Below are positions 1-6,348 of a stretch of DNA of 32,580 bases, piece by piece. How positions within the stretch are numbered: position 1 is the first letter of the stretch; each line of letters opens with the position of its first letter. Made by a program: the position numbers and the translations under genes. The notes beneath the pieces were generated by a model. That model was not told the origin of the DNA. It ran no database searches and saw nothing but the letters and a program-made list of their open reading frames with translations. The stretch is from an uncultured Alloprevotella sp. (GTDB taxonomy: Bacteria; Bacteroidota; Bacteroidia; Bacteroidales; Bacteroidaceae): assembly GCA_944320745.1 (NCBI GenBank), contig CALUIN010000019.1, positions 1 to 32,580 on the forward strand, read 5' to 3'.

Positions 1-455
1 CCATCGTCATGGCGGCGGAAATCATGATGGGCGTCTACTTCAACCTGTCATTCTGGTACAAGCTCATCGACAAGACCATCTGGGGCGCCTGGTTCTCGGG
101 GCTGGGCTGCGCCGTGATGCTGGCGGCCAACATCCTCTTCATCCCCCGCTTCGGATACATGGCCTGCGCCTGGGCAGGCTGCGCGGGCTACGGCGTCGCC
201 ATGCTGGCAAGCTACTTCGTGGGCCAGCGCTATTACCCCATACGCTACCCGCTGCGGAGCATCGGCGCCTACGTGGTCATCGCCGTCCTCTTCTACGCCG
301 TCATGGCCCTCGTGCCGCAAGGCTGGCCCATGGCCGCGCGGCTCGGCGTCAACACGCTCTGCCTCCTGCTCTTCGCCGCCCACATCGTACACTACGACCT
401 GCCGCTCAGCAGCCTGCCCGTCGTAGGCAAATACTTCAAGAAGCGCCGCCCATGA
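1..455 (+). CDS. Polysaccharide flippase-type membrane protein (3' end only)
   Basis: The window opens inside this gene; about 150 C-terminal residues are visible and the reading frame is open from the first base. The visible part is almost entirely hydrophobic and contains four to five predicted membrane helices separated by short basic loops, ending in a Lys/Arg-rich cytoplasmic-type tail (KKRRP). This pattern, with helices around an FGYMACAWAG stretch, matches the C-terminal half of MATE/MOP-type lipopolysaccharide or O-antigen flippases (Wzx/RfbX-like) of Bacteroidota, which move lipid-linked sugars across the inner membrane. Its stop codon overlaps the start of the next gene (ATGA at 452-455), so the two are probably translationally coupled. 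Without the N-terminal half the family call is moderate; another polytopic exporter remains possible. Confidence 0.6.
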   Translation, partial: IVMAAEIMMGVYFNLSFWYKLIDKTIWGAWFSGLGCAVMLAANILFIPRFGYMACAWAGCAGYGVAMLASYFVGQRYYPIRYPLRSIGAYVVIAVLFYAVMALVPQGWPMAARLGVNTLCLLLFAAHIVHYDLPLSSLPVVGKYFKKRRP

Positions 456-1711
456 ATCCAGCCACTCCCCCTGTCCAGGCAGCCACGCTCCGCTGCGGTT
501 TGCAGGTTGTCCTTGCCGCCAACGGCTCCGACGTCATTCACTGCGGCTACGTGGTGCGGGCCGGCACGCGCCACGAGGCACCCGCCGACACGGGGCTGGC
601 GCACTTCATCGAGCACATGAGTTTCAAGGGGACCGCCCGCCGGCGCGCCTGCCACATCAGCAACGGCCTGGAGCGCGTGGGCGGCGACCTGAACGCCTAC
701 ACGAACAAGCAGGAGACCGTCTACCAGGCCACCGTCCTGCGCCCCGACTTCGGCCGCGCGGCGGACCTGCTCACCGACATCGTGTTCCACAGCACCTACC
801 CGCAGCACGAGATGGAGCGTGAGGCCGAAGTGGTCTGCGACGAAATAGACAGTTACAAGGACTCGCCCGCCGACCTCATCTTCGACGAGTTCGAGGCCAT
901 GATATTCGCCGGCCACCCCTTGGGGCGCGACATTCTGGGCACGGCCGAACGCCTGCGGACCTACCGCACGGCGGACGCGCTGCGCTTTGCCCGCCGCTGG
1001 TACCGGCCGGACAACGCCGTGTTCTACGTCAGCGGGCGACTGGACTTCGGGCGGCTGGTCCGCCGCATGGAGCGGCTCACCGCGGGCCTCGAAGCCGAGC
1101 GCCCCGCGCCGCCGCCCGGCAGCCTGCCCGCCGCGCCCCTCCTGCCGCCCTACCCCGCTGCCGAACTGGAGCGCACCGTGCGGCGCGACACCCACCAGGC
1201 GCACGTCCTCATCGGCAGCCGCGCCTACGGCGGGACCGATCCGCGGCGCCACGCCCTCTACCTGCTCAACAACATCCTGGGCGGACCGGGAATGAACTCG
1301 CGCCTCAACCTCCGCCTGCGCGAGAAGGCCGGACTCGTCTACTCCGTCGACGCCTGCCTGTCCACCTATCCCGACACGGGGCTGTGGAACGTCTACTTCG
1401 GCTGCGATGCGGCCGACATAGGCCGCTGCCGCCGCCTCGTGCTGGCCGAACTGCGCCGCCTGGCCGAGCGTCCCCTGAGCCCCGCACAGCTGGCCGCCGC
1501 CAAGAAACAGCTCTGCGGGCAAATCGGCATCAGCCGCGACAACGCCGAGAACTACGCCCTCGCCGTGGGCAAAGGCTTCGCCCACTACGGCGAGCCCTAT
1601 GACCCCGACCGCCTCTGCGCCCGCATCCAGGGCCTCACCGCCGCCGAACTCCAGGAAACGGCGGCCGAAGCCTATGCCCCCGGCCGCCTCACCACTCTCA
1701 TCTACCGCTGA
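452..1711 (+). CDS. M16 family zinc metallopeptidase (insulinase-like)
   Basis: A 419-residue protein of the length usual for single-chain M16B peptidases (two related domains of about 200 residues). The inverted zinc motif HxxEH is present as HFIEH at residues 51-55, followed by MSFKGT as in processing-peptidase relatives. The pair Glu124/Glu131 in EREAEVVCDEI supplies the third zinc ligand (Glu131) about 75 residues later. The C-terminal domain carries the family hallmark LGGPGMNSRL...REKAGLVYS near residues 275-300, which shapes the substrate pocket. No signal peptide is visible, so it probably acts in the cytoplasm on unfolded peptides. The substrate is unknown. The start overlaps the upstream stop codon by ATGA, and the Nudix gene follows 24 bases downstream, so the three genes are likely one transcript. 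Confidence 0.9.
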   Translation: MNPATPPVQAATLRCGLQVVLAANGSDVIHCGYVVRAGTRHEAPADTGLAHFIEHMSFKGTARRRACHISNGLERVGGDLNAYTNKQETVYQATVLRPDFGRAADLLTDIVFHSTYPQHEMEREAEVVCDEIDSYKDSPADLIFDEFEAMIFAGHPLGRDILGTAERLRTYRTADALRFARRWYRPDNAVFYVSGRLDFGRLVRRMERLTAGLEAERPAPPPGSLPAAPLLPPYPAAELERTVRRDTHQAHVLIGSRAYGGTDPRRHALYLLNNILGGPGMNSRLNLRLREKAGLVYSVDACLSTYPDTGLWNVYFGCDAADIGRCRRLVLAELRRLAERPLSPAQLAAAKKQLCGQIGISRDNAENYALAVGKGFAHYGEPYDPDRLCARIQGLTAAELQETAAEAYAPGRLTTLIYR

Positions 1712-1735
1712 CCCTCTCCGCCAGCCCGCCACACC

Positions 1736-2275
1736 ATGACCCATCCCCTCCACCTCTTCCGCTTCTGCCCGCGCTGCGGCTCCGCCCGCTTCGCCCCCGC
1801 CGACGCCCGCGCCAAACGCTGCGCCGACTGCGGCTTCACCTATTACCACAATGCCTCGGCCGCCACCGTGGCCGTCATCCTCTCGCCCCGCGGCGAACTG
1901 CTCGTGGCGCGCCGCGCCCTCGATCCGGCCCGCGGCACGCTCGACCTGCCCGGCGGCTTCGTAGACCCCGGCGAAAGCCTCGAGGAGGGCTGCCGCCGCG
2001 AAGTGCTTGAGGAGACGGGCGCGCAGGTCACTGTGGAGCGCTACCTATTCTCCTTGCCCAACACCTACCGCTACTCCGGCTTCGACGTCCACACGACGGA
2101 CAGTTTCTTCCGCTGCCGCCTGATGCCCGGCGCCCGCACCTGCGCGGCCGACGATGCCGCCGCCCTCGCCTGGACGCGGCCCGCCGACCTCCGGCCCGCC
2201 GATTTCGGCCTGACCTCCGTGCGCCGCGGCGTGGAGCTCCTGCTCGCCCGCCCCGAACTGCTCGCCGCAGACTGA
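1736..2275 (+). CDS. Nudix hydrolase with N-terminal zinc ribbon
   Basis: A 179-residue protein. Residues 11-14 (CPRC) and 29-32 (CADC) form a small zinc ribbon, and residues 74-96 are a complete Nudix box (GFVDPGE, then REVLEETGA) with all metal-binding glutamates of the GX5EX7REUXEEXGU signature. Zinc-ribbon plus Nudix is the layout of NADH pyrophosphatase (NudC) relatives and of several Bacteroidota Nudix proteins, but at 179 residues it is shorter than NudC, and the substrate cannot be read from the sequence. It would hydrolyse a nucleoside diphosphate linked to another group in the cytoplasm. It follows the M16 gene after 24 bases and is probably co-transcribed with it. Confidence 0.88.
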   Translation: MTHPLHLFRFCPRCGSARFAPADARAKRCADCGFTYYHNASAATVAVILSPRGELLVARRALDPARGTLDLPGGFVDPGESLEEGCRREVLEETGAQVTVERYLFSLPNTYRYSGFDVHTTDSFFRCRLMPGARTCAADDAAALAWTRPADLRPADFGLTSVRRGVELLLARPELLAAD

Positions 2276-2286
2276 GGGAAAAAAGA

Positions 2287-2318
2287 TTTGTCCGGACGGG
2301 GAATTCTTCGTAAATTGC
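2287..2318 (+). promoter_or_regulatory. Bacteroidota-type promoter for tpx
   Basis: A -33 box TTTG (2287-2290) is followed after 20 bases by TAAATTGC (2311-2318), which matches the -7 consensus TAnnTTTG in its key TA and TT positions. Box spacing is within the usual 19-21 bases. The predicted start lies about 45 bases before the tpx ATG. It begins just after the Nudix stop codon. Confidence 0.55.
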
Positions 2319-2366
2319 GCCGGCGGCGCCAAAACGGCGCCGCGCAACACTTCAACTCCTTACTCC

Positions 2367-2870
2367 ATGACAACCGTAACATTCCAAGGCACGCCCGCCA
2401 CCCTCAGCGGCACACTGCCCGCCGTCGGCACGCCCGCGCCCAAGTTCGGCGGTGTCCGGGGCGACCTGAGCGTCCTCCACCTGCCCGACCTCCTGGGCCG
2501 CCGCGTCGTACTCAACATCTTCCCCAGCCTCGACACGCCGGTGTGCGCCGCCTCCGTGCGCCGCTTCAACCAGGAAGCGGCCGCCCTGCCAGACACCGTG
2601 GTCCTCTGCGTCTCGAAGGACCTGCCCTTCGCCCAAAGCCGCTTCTGCGCCGCCGAAGGGCTGACCAACGTGGTCCCCGTCAGCACCTTCCGCTGCAAAT
2701 GCTTTGACGAAAAGTACGGCCTCCTCATCACCGAGGGCCCGCTCAAGGGCCTGCTGGCCCGCGCCGTCATCATCGTGGACGAGGAAGGGAAAATCGCCTA
2801 CGAGGAACTGGTGCCCGAAATCACGCACGAACCCGACTATGCCGCCGCCCTGGCGGCCTTGGGCCGCTGA
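2367..2870 (+). CDS. tpx: Thiol peroxidase (atypical 2-Cys peroxiredoxin)
   Basis: A 167-residue protein, the normal Tpx length, that reduces hydrogen and alkyl peroxides using thioredoxin. The peroxidatic cysteine is Cys60 in the stretch SLDTPVC, with the conserved threonine three residues before it. The resolving cysteine is Cys94 in SRFCAAEG, giving the Cys60-Cys94 spacing typical of Tpx (61/95 in Escherichia coli). There is no signal peptide, so it is cytoplasmic. It appears to be a single-gene unit with its own promoter 50 bases upstream and a GC-rich hairpin downstream. Oxidative defence next to respiratory genes fits an anaerobe or nanaerobe that carries a bd oxidase. Confidence 0.95.
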   Translation: MTTVTFQGTPATLSGTLPAVGTPAPKFGGVRGDLSVLHLPDLLGRRVVLNIFPSLDTPVCAASVRRFNQEAAALPDTVVLCVSKDLPFAQSRFCAAEGLTNVVPVSTFRCKCFDEKYGLLITEGPLKGLLARAVIIVDEEGKIAYEELVPEITHEPDYAAALAALGR

Positions 2871-2894
2871 CGCGGTCCGCTCCCTGCACACGTA

Positions 2895-2930
2895 GCCCCC
2901 GCCCGCGCCCCGAAAGGCACAGGCGGGGGC
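2895..2930. terminator. GC-rich hairpin between convergent tpx and acyltransferase genes
   Basis: GCCCCCGCC (2895-2903) pairs perfectly with GGCGGGGGC (2922-2930) around an 18-base loop. It lies 25 bases after the tpx stop and before the 3' end of the opposing acyltransferase gene, so it could end transcription from both sides. No U-tract follows, so efficiency is uncertain. Confidence 0.5.
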
Positions 2931-2998
2931 CTCTGCGTCAGCCCCGCCCCGCGACCCGCGGCCGCAGACGGGAGCGGACGGACCGGTGCGGCGCGCAC

Positions 2999-4003
2999 CT
3001 AACTGCGCCGCAGCAGTCTCTCGAAGAAATGCGCGACGGGGCTTTCCAGCCGGCGCCACGCGCGTATGCGGAGCTGGTCCAGCAAGACGCTGACCAGGAA
3101 GATGCCGGCCAGGACGGGCAATATCAGGACAAAGTAGGCCGTGCCCCAGAGCTCGTAAAGGCGCTGACAGAACGGGCGGAAATATGAATTAATCACATTG
3201 GGGTTGGTATGCAGGAGAAACACCGCAAAGCTGGAGGCGGCAAACCAATTGACGGCCCGGCTCTGAAGGCGGAGTTTTGAAAAAGCCAGAAGCAGATAGA
3301 GCGCGGCGGCGATGACTGCCGGATTGGAGTAATACACCATGCGCGCCGTGACGTGGGCATAGACAAAACCGCCGGCAAGGCTGCTGGCCAGCTGCACGGC
3401 CGTGCAGAGCAGAACGAGCAGGAAATATATGCCCGCATCGGCCCGGGCGGACAGCGCGGCCCAGCGGGGGCGGTAAACGCGGGCATAGCGCGCCAGCAGG
3501 TAGAGGCCGATGAAAGAAAGCGGCGAGTAGCCGGAGGCCAGATAGTCCGTGGCGCCGGCCACCCAGTCATAGACCGTCTGAAAGAGGAAGAAGCACACGA
3601 GAATGAGCCGCACCTGCCCGCGCGGGGCCTGCTCCATCAGCGCGTTGAGCGCCGGAGCCAGCATGTACAGCACCAGGTAGGCCTTGGGAAACCAGTTCAG
3701 CTTGGTCAGCAGGAAGCAGCCCTCCACGCCGTTGAGGCTGAACTGCGCCCAGCCGGCCGCCAGCATGACGGCGTAGATGCCTATCAGGAAAAAGAGGCAC
3801 TGAAACAGGAAGGCCGTGATGCTGCGCACCTTGGGCCGGATGCCGAACCAGCCCGATATGAGGACGAACACGTTGACGCAGACGATGGACACATTCTGCA
3901 CCGCGATACGCACCGCCGCGTCCAGCGGTTGCGCCTGGACATCCGTCAGCGCCGGAGCGCCCAGGCTGTGGAAGTCCGCATGCACCAGCAGTACGAGAAA
4001 CAT
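2999..4003 (-). CDS. Membrane O-acyltransferase (acyltransferase-3 family), 5' end out of frame
   Basis: The open frame encodes 334 residues with about ten hydrophobic helices, of the acyltransferase-3 family. These inner-membrane enzymes move acetyl or other acyl groups onto surface sugars. The first in-frame ATG (4003) falls inside the first membrane helix. The codons just before it read SSNIELLRILAM, the conserved family N-terminus, with the conserved Arg; the likely active-site His follows in LLVHAD. A promoter-proximal ATG at 4067-4065 would give a full-length protein of about 355 residues, but a run of eight G (4041-4048, C on the plus strand) puts it out of frame and gives a stop directly after the run. 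With seven or ten G the frame would be continuous. The gene as sequenced is therefore probably not expressed in full, either by phase variation or because of a base-count error. It is isolated from polysaccharide genes. Confidence 0.8.
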   Translation of the reverse strand: MFLVLLVHADFHSLGAPALTDVQAQPLDAAVRIAVQNVSIVCVNVFVLISGWFGIRPKVRSITAFLFQCLFFLIGIYAVMLAAGWAQFSLNGVEGCFLLTKLNWFPKAYLVLYMLAPALNALMEQAPRGQVRLILVCFFLFQTVYDWVAGATDYLASGYSPLSFIGLYLLARYARVYRPRWAALSARADAGIYFLLVLLCTAVQLASSLAGGFVYAHVTARMVYYSNPAVIAAALYLLLAFSKLRLQSRAVNWFAASSFAVFLLHTNPNVINSYFRPFCQRLYELWGTAYFVLILPVLAGIFLVSVLLDQLRIRAWRRLESPVAHFFERLLRRS

Positions 4004-4067
4004 GGCGAGGATACGAAGCAGCTCGATGTTGGAGGACCTACCCCCCCCGATTAGTTAAAGTTTGCAT
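4004..4067 (-). other. Displaced first codons of the acyltransferase gene (start codon to G-tract)
   Basis: ATG at 4067-4065 is followed by codons for QTLTNR and then the G-tract, reading into TAG when the tract has eight G. With one G fewer the reading continues as RGGRSSNIELLRILAM and joins the long frame. The ATG lies about 30 bases after a perfect TAATTTTG promoter box on the same strand, which supports it as the real start. The alternative reading frame, that of the long ORF, has a TAA in this segment and no ATG before 4003. Confidence 0.7.
4041..4048 (-). repeat. Homopolymer G8 tract (C8 on plus strand), candidate phase-variation switch
   Basis: Eight consecutive C on the plus strand are the longest G/C homopolymer I see in the window. 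The tract lies within the first ten codons of the acyltransferase gene, where slipped-strand mispairing changes the reading frame. Eight G is off by one from the productive frame. Confidence 0.75.
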
Positions 4068-4094
4068 AAAGTGGTAAGAATTGTTTTACGGCGG

Positions 4095-4102
4095 CAAAAT
4101 TA
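4095..4102 (-). promoter_or_regulatory. -7 box of the acyltransferase promoter
   Basis: Read on the minus strand this is TAATTTTG, a perfect match to TAnnTTTG. A TTTG lies 17 bases further upstream, slightly closer than usual for a -33 box. The predicted start would leave a leader of about 25 bases before the ATG at 4067. Confidence 0.6.
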
Positions 4103-4177
4103 CGACTTTTCCGGGAAAGCAAAAAAAGACGCCGGCCCCGGCGGCGCGGAGCGGGAAAGCGGCGGGGCGGCCACGCG

Positions 4178-4240
4178 CATAGGCCCCGTTTTTACGCGGC
4201 TAAGCCCCGTAGCGACTGGGCCTATCCCCGTGAGGAGCAG
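4178..4240. repeat. 21-bp periodic intergenic repeat array R1 (3 units)
   Basis: Three units start at 4178, 4199 and 4220, exactly 21 bases apart: CATAGGCCCCGT, GCTAAGCCCCGT and GCCTATCCCCGT, each followed by nine less conserved bases. The outer units can pair (ATAGGCCC 4179-4186 with GGGCCTAT 4218-4225). The array lies between two divergent promoters rather than after a gene end, so here it is not simply a terminator. Confidence 0.8.
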
Positions 4241-4339
4241 GCGGCGCGGCGGGGGCGCAGCGGGACGGACAGGCGCCCCGACTGCCGGTCCGCCGCAAAA
4301 AAAGCGGACCGCGAGGCACGCCCCTTCGGAAGAAAAACG

Positions 4340-4347
4340 TATATTTG
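4340..4347 (+). promoter_or_regulatory. -7 box of the DUF4492-cydA promoter
   Basis: TATATTTG is a perfect match to the Bacteroidota -7 consensus. It ends only five bases before the DUF4492 ATG at 4353, so the transcript would be leaderless or nearly so. No clear TTTG -33 box is present at the expected distance. Confidence 0.5.
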
Positions 4348-4352
4348 TCACG

Positions 4353-4604
4353 ATGAACCTGAAGAACGGCTTACGGCACGCGGTCCGCCTCTACACGGAC
4401 GGATTCCGCCAAATGACCTGGGGGCGCATCCTGTGGGTGCTCATCCTGGCCAAGCTGTTCGTGCTCTTCGCCATCCTGCGCCCCTTCTTCTTCCGCCCTG
4501 CCCTGGCCGGACTGGACGAAGAGGAGAAGCGCGAGGCCGTGGCCGACGGGCTGCTGCGCCAGCCGGCAGCCGCTCCGGCCGCAGCCGCAGAAACCGACAA
4601 CTGA
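4353..4604 (+). CDS. DUF4492 small membrane protein, linked to cytochrome bd oxidase
   Basis: An 83-residue protein with one strong membrane helix (about residues 25-47, WVLILAKLFVLFAIL...FFF), a basic N-terminal segment (LYTDGFRQMTWGR) and a polar, Ala/Glu-rich tail. The conserved pattern of a short YxxGFRxMT-like segment followed by a helix identifies DUF4492, which in Bacteroidota typically sits directly in front of cydA. Its stop is 12 bases before the cydA start. By analogy with CydX/CydH-type small subunits it may be an accessory subunit of the oxidase, but this is inference. An upstream extension of the frame to 4062 crosses repeat R1 and the promoter box and is not likely to be translated. 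Confidence 0.85.
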   Translation: MNLKNGLRHAVRLYTDGFRQMTWGRILWVLILAKLFVLFAILRPFFFRPALAGLDEEEKREAVADGLLRQPAAAPAAAAETDN

Positions 4605-4616
4605 ACCTGAACGCAT

Positions 4617-6104
4617 ATGACACTACTTGAAGCAATGGGCGGCCCGCTGCTCGAATGGTCGCGGGCGCAGTTCGCCCTCACCGCCTGCTATCACTGGCTC
4701 TTCGTCCCCCTGACGCTGGGCCTGGCCCTCGTGATGGCCATCATGGAAAGCATCTATGTCCGCACGGGCGACGAGACGTGGAAGAAGACGGCACAGTTCT
4801 GGCAGAAAATCTTCGGCATCAACTTCGCCGTCGGCGTGGCCACGGGCCTCATCCTTGAGTTCGAGTTCGGTACGAACTGGAGCAACTACTCGTGGTTCGT
4901 GGGCGACATATTCGGCGCCCCGCTGGCCATCGAAGGCATCGTGGCCTTCTTCATGGAGGCCACGTTCATCGCGGTGATGTTCTTCGGCTGGAACAAGGTG
5001 GGCCGCGGCTTCCACCTGGCCTCGACCTGGCTGACGGGCCTCGGGGCGACGCTCTCGGCCTGGTGGATTCTGGTGGCCAACAGCTGGATGCAGCACCCCG
5101 TCGGCATGGAGTTCAACCCGGAAACGGTGCGCAACGAGATGGTGGACTTCTTCGCCGTGGCGTTCGCGCCGGAGGCGGCGGTGAAGTTTGCCCATGCCGT
5201 GACGAGCGGATGGATGACCGGCGCCGTGTTTATCACGGGCGTGAGCTGCTGGTACCTGCTGCGGCGGCGCAACCAGCGCATGGCTCTCGACAGCATCCGC
5301 GTGGCGGCGGCGACGGGCGTCGTGGCGGCGCTGCTCGTCATGTTCACAGGCGACCAGTCGGGGCTCGACGTGGCGCGCAACCAGCCCATGAAGCTGGCGG
5401 CGGCCGAAGGGCTGGAGCGCGGCGGGAAAGGCGCGGCCTTCTCCATCGTCCCCGGCGTGGAAGTGCCGGGCATGCTCTCCATCCTGGCCACGCACGACCC
5501 GCAGGGCTACGTGCCCGGCACGCGCGACATTCTGGAAGGCTACACCGACGGCGAAGGACAGGCGCACCCCTCGGCCGCGGAGAAGATGGAGCGCGGACGC
5601 CTGGCCCTGGCGGCCTTCAGGGACTTCCGCGCCGCGGACCTGGCTGGCGACACCAACGCGCGCAACGAAGCCCGCAAGCAGCTGGAGACCCACGTGGACT
5701 ACTTCGGGTACGGCTACATTCAGAGCGAGGAGGAACTCATCCCGAACGTGCCGCTCGTCTACTGGTCCTTCCGCGCGATGGTGGGCATGGGCTGCCTGCT
5801 GCTGCTCGTCCAGGCGCTGCTGTGGTGGCAGGCGCGGCGCGGGCGGCTGGAACAGACGCGCTGGCTGCAGCACGCGGGCCTGTGGTCCATCCCTCTGGTC
5901 TACCTGGCCGGACAGGCGGGCTGGATAGTGGCCGAAGTGGGCCGCCAGCCCTGGGCCATACAGGACCTGCTGCCGGTGGGGGCGGCGGTGTCGAGCCTCT
6001 CGGCTGCTTCGGTCCAGACCACGTTCTTCATCTTCCTGGCCATATTCACCGTGCTGCTCGTAGCCGAAGTGCGCATCCTCTGCCGGGCCATCCGCAACGC
6101 CTGA
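4617..6104 (+). CDS. cydA: Cytochrome bd ubiquinol oxidase subunit I
   Basis: A 495-residue polytopic inner-membrane protein that carries all hemes of cytochrome bd and oxidises quinol while reducing oxygen to water. The expected heme ligands are present: His26 (in ACYHWLF) for b595, His193 (in KFAHAVTSGWM) and Met388 (in FRAMVGMG) for b558. The quinol-loop signature NQPMKLAAAEG, with its Lys and Glu, follows GDQSG, and the C-terminal motif GRQPWAI is intact. The loop is short compared with the long-loop E. coli enzyme. It follows DUF4492 after 12 bases and is closed by a strong terminator. Unusually, cydB is not adjacent: it lies about 8.1 kb downstream beyond a giant protease gene. Confidence 0.96.
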   Translation: MTLLEAMGGPLLEWSRAQFALTACYHWLFVPLTLGLALVMAIMESIYVRTGDETWKKTAQFWQKIFGINFAVGVATGLILEFEFGTNWSNYSWFVGDIFGAPLAIEGIVAFFMEATFIAVMFFGWNKVGRGFHLASTWLTGLGATLSAWWILVANSWMQHPVGMEFNPETVRNEMVDFFAVAFAPEAAVKFAHAVTSGWMTGAVFITGVSCWYLLRRRNQRMALDSIRVAAATGVVAALLVMFTGDQSGLDVARNQPMKLAAAEGLERGGKGAAFSIVPGVEVPGMLSILATHDPQGYVPGTRDILEGYTDGEGQAHPSAAEKMERGRLALAAFRDFRAADLAGDTNARNEARKQLETHVDYFGYGYIQSEEELIPNVPLVYWSFRAMVGMGCLLLLVQALLWWQARRGRLEQTRWLQHAGLWSIPLVYLAGQAGWIVAEVGRQPWAIQDLLPVGAAVSSLSAASVQTTFFIFLAIFTVLLVAEVRILCRAIRNA

Positions 6105-6145
6105 CACGGGCCGCCGCCACGCGGCGCATGGTCCTTATAAATATA

Positions 6146-6190
6146 CAAAAGCTCCGGTTTTGGAAGAAAAACCGGAGCTTTTGTTTCTTT
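6146..6190 (+). terminator. Strong intrinsic terminator after cydA
   Basis: A perfect 16-bp stem (6146-6161 with 6168-6183; core GCTCCGGTTTT) closes a six-base loop and is followed by TTTCTTT. The A-rich 5' side makes it potentially bidirectional. It separates cydA from the protease gene, arguing against read-through to cydB. Confidence 0.9.
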
Positions 6191-6213
6191 ACAGGATTAT
6201 TTTCATAATTTTG
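6180..6213 (+). promoter_or_regulatory. Promoter of the giant S8 protease gene
   Basis: TAATTTTG at 6206-6213 matches the -7 consensus perfectly. TTTG at 6180-6183, which overlaps the end of the cydA terminator, could be the -33 box at a slightly long spacing of 22 bases. The predicted leader is about 130 bases, ending in an AT-rich stretch before the ATG at 6349. Confidence 0.6.
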
Positions 6214-6348
6214 CACGCAGGATGCCGGACGTATCGCCCGTCCCAGTTTGCCTCATGCACAGTCCGCGACGCATGGGGCGGAATGCGATGTGCGTACAGC
6301 CTGCATTTCTACATTATTTCCCTAATTTATTCACAAAACCCTTAATTT

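Noticed and set aside
392-1849. A 485-codon minus-strand frame opposite the M16 peptidase
   Set aside because: It is Gly/Ala/Val-rich with no recognisable motif, while the plus strand has the full zinc site.
4062-4352. N-terminal extension of DUF4492 from 4062
   Set aside because: It would translate repeat array R1 and the promoter box and doubles the family length.
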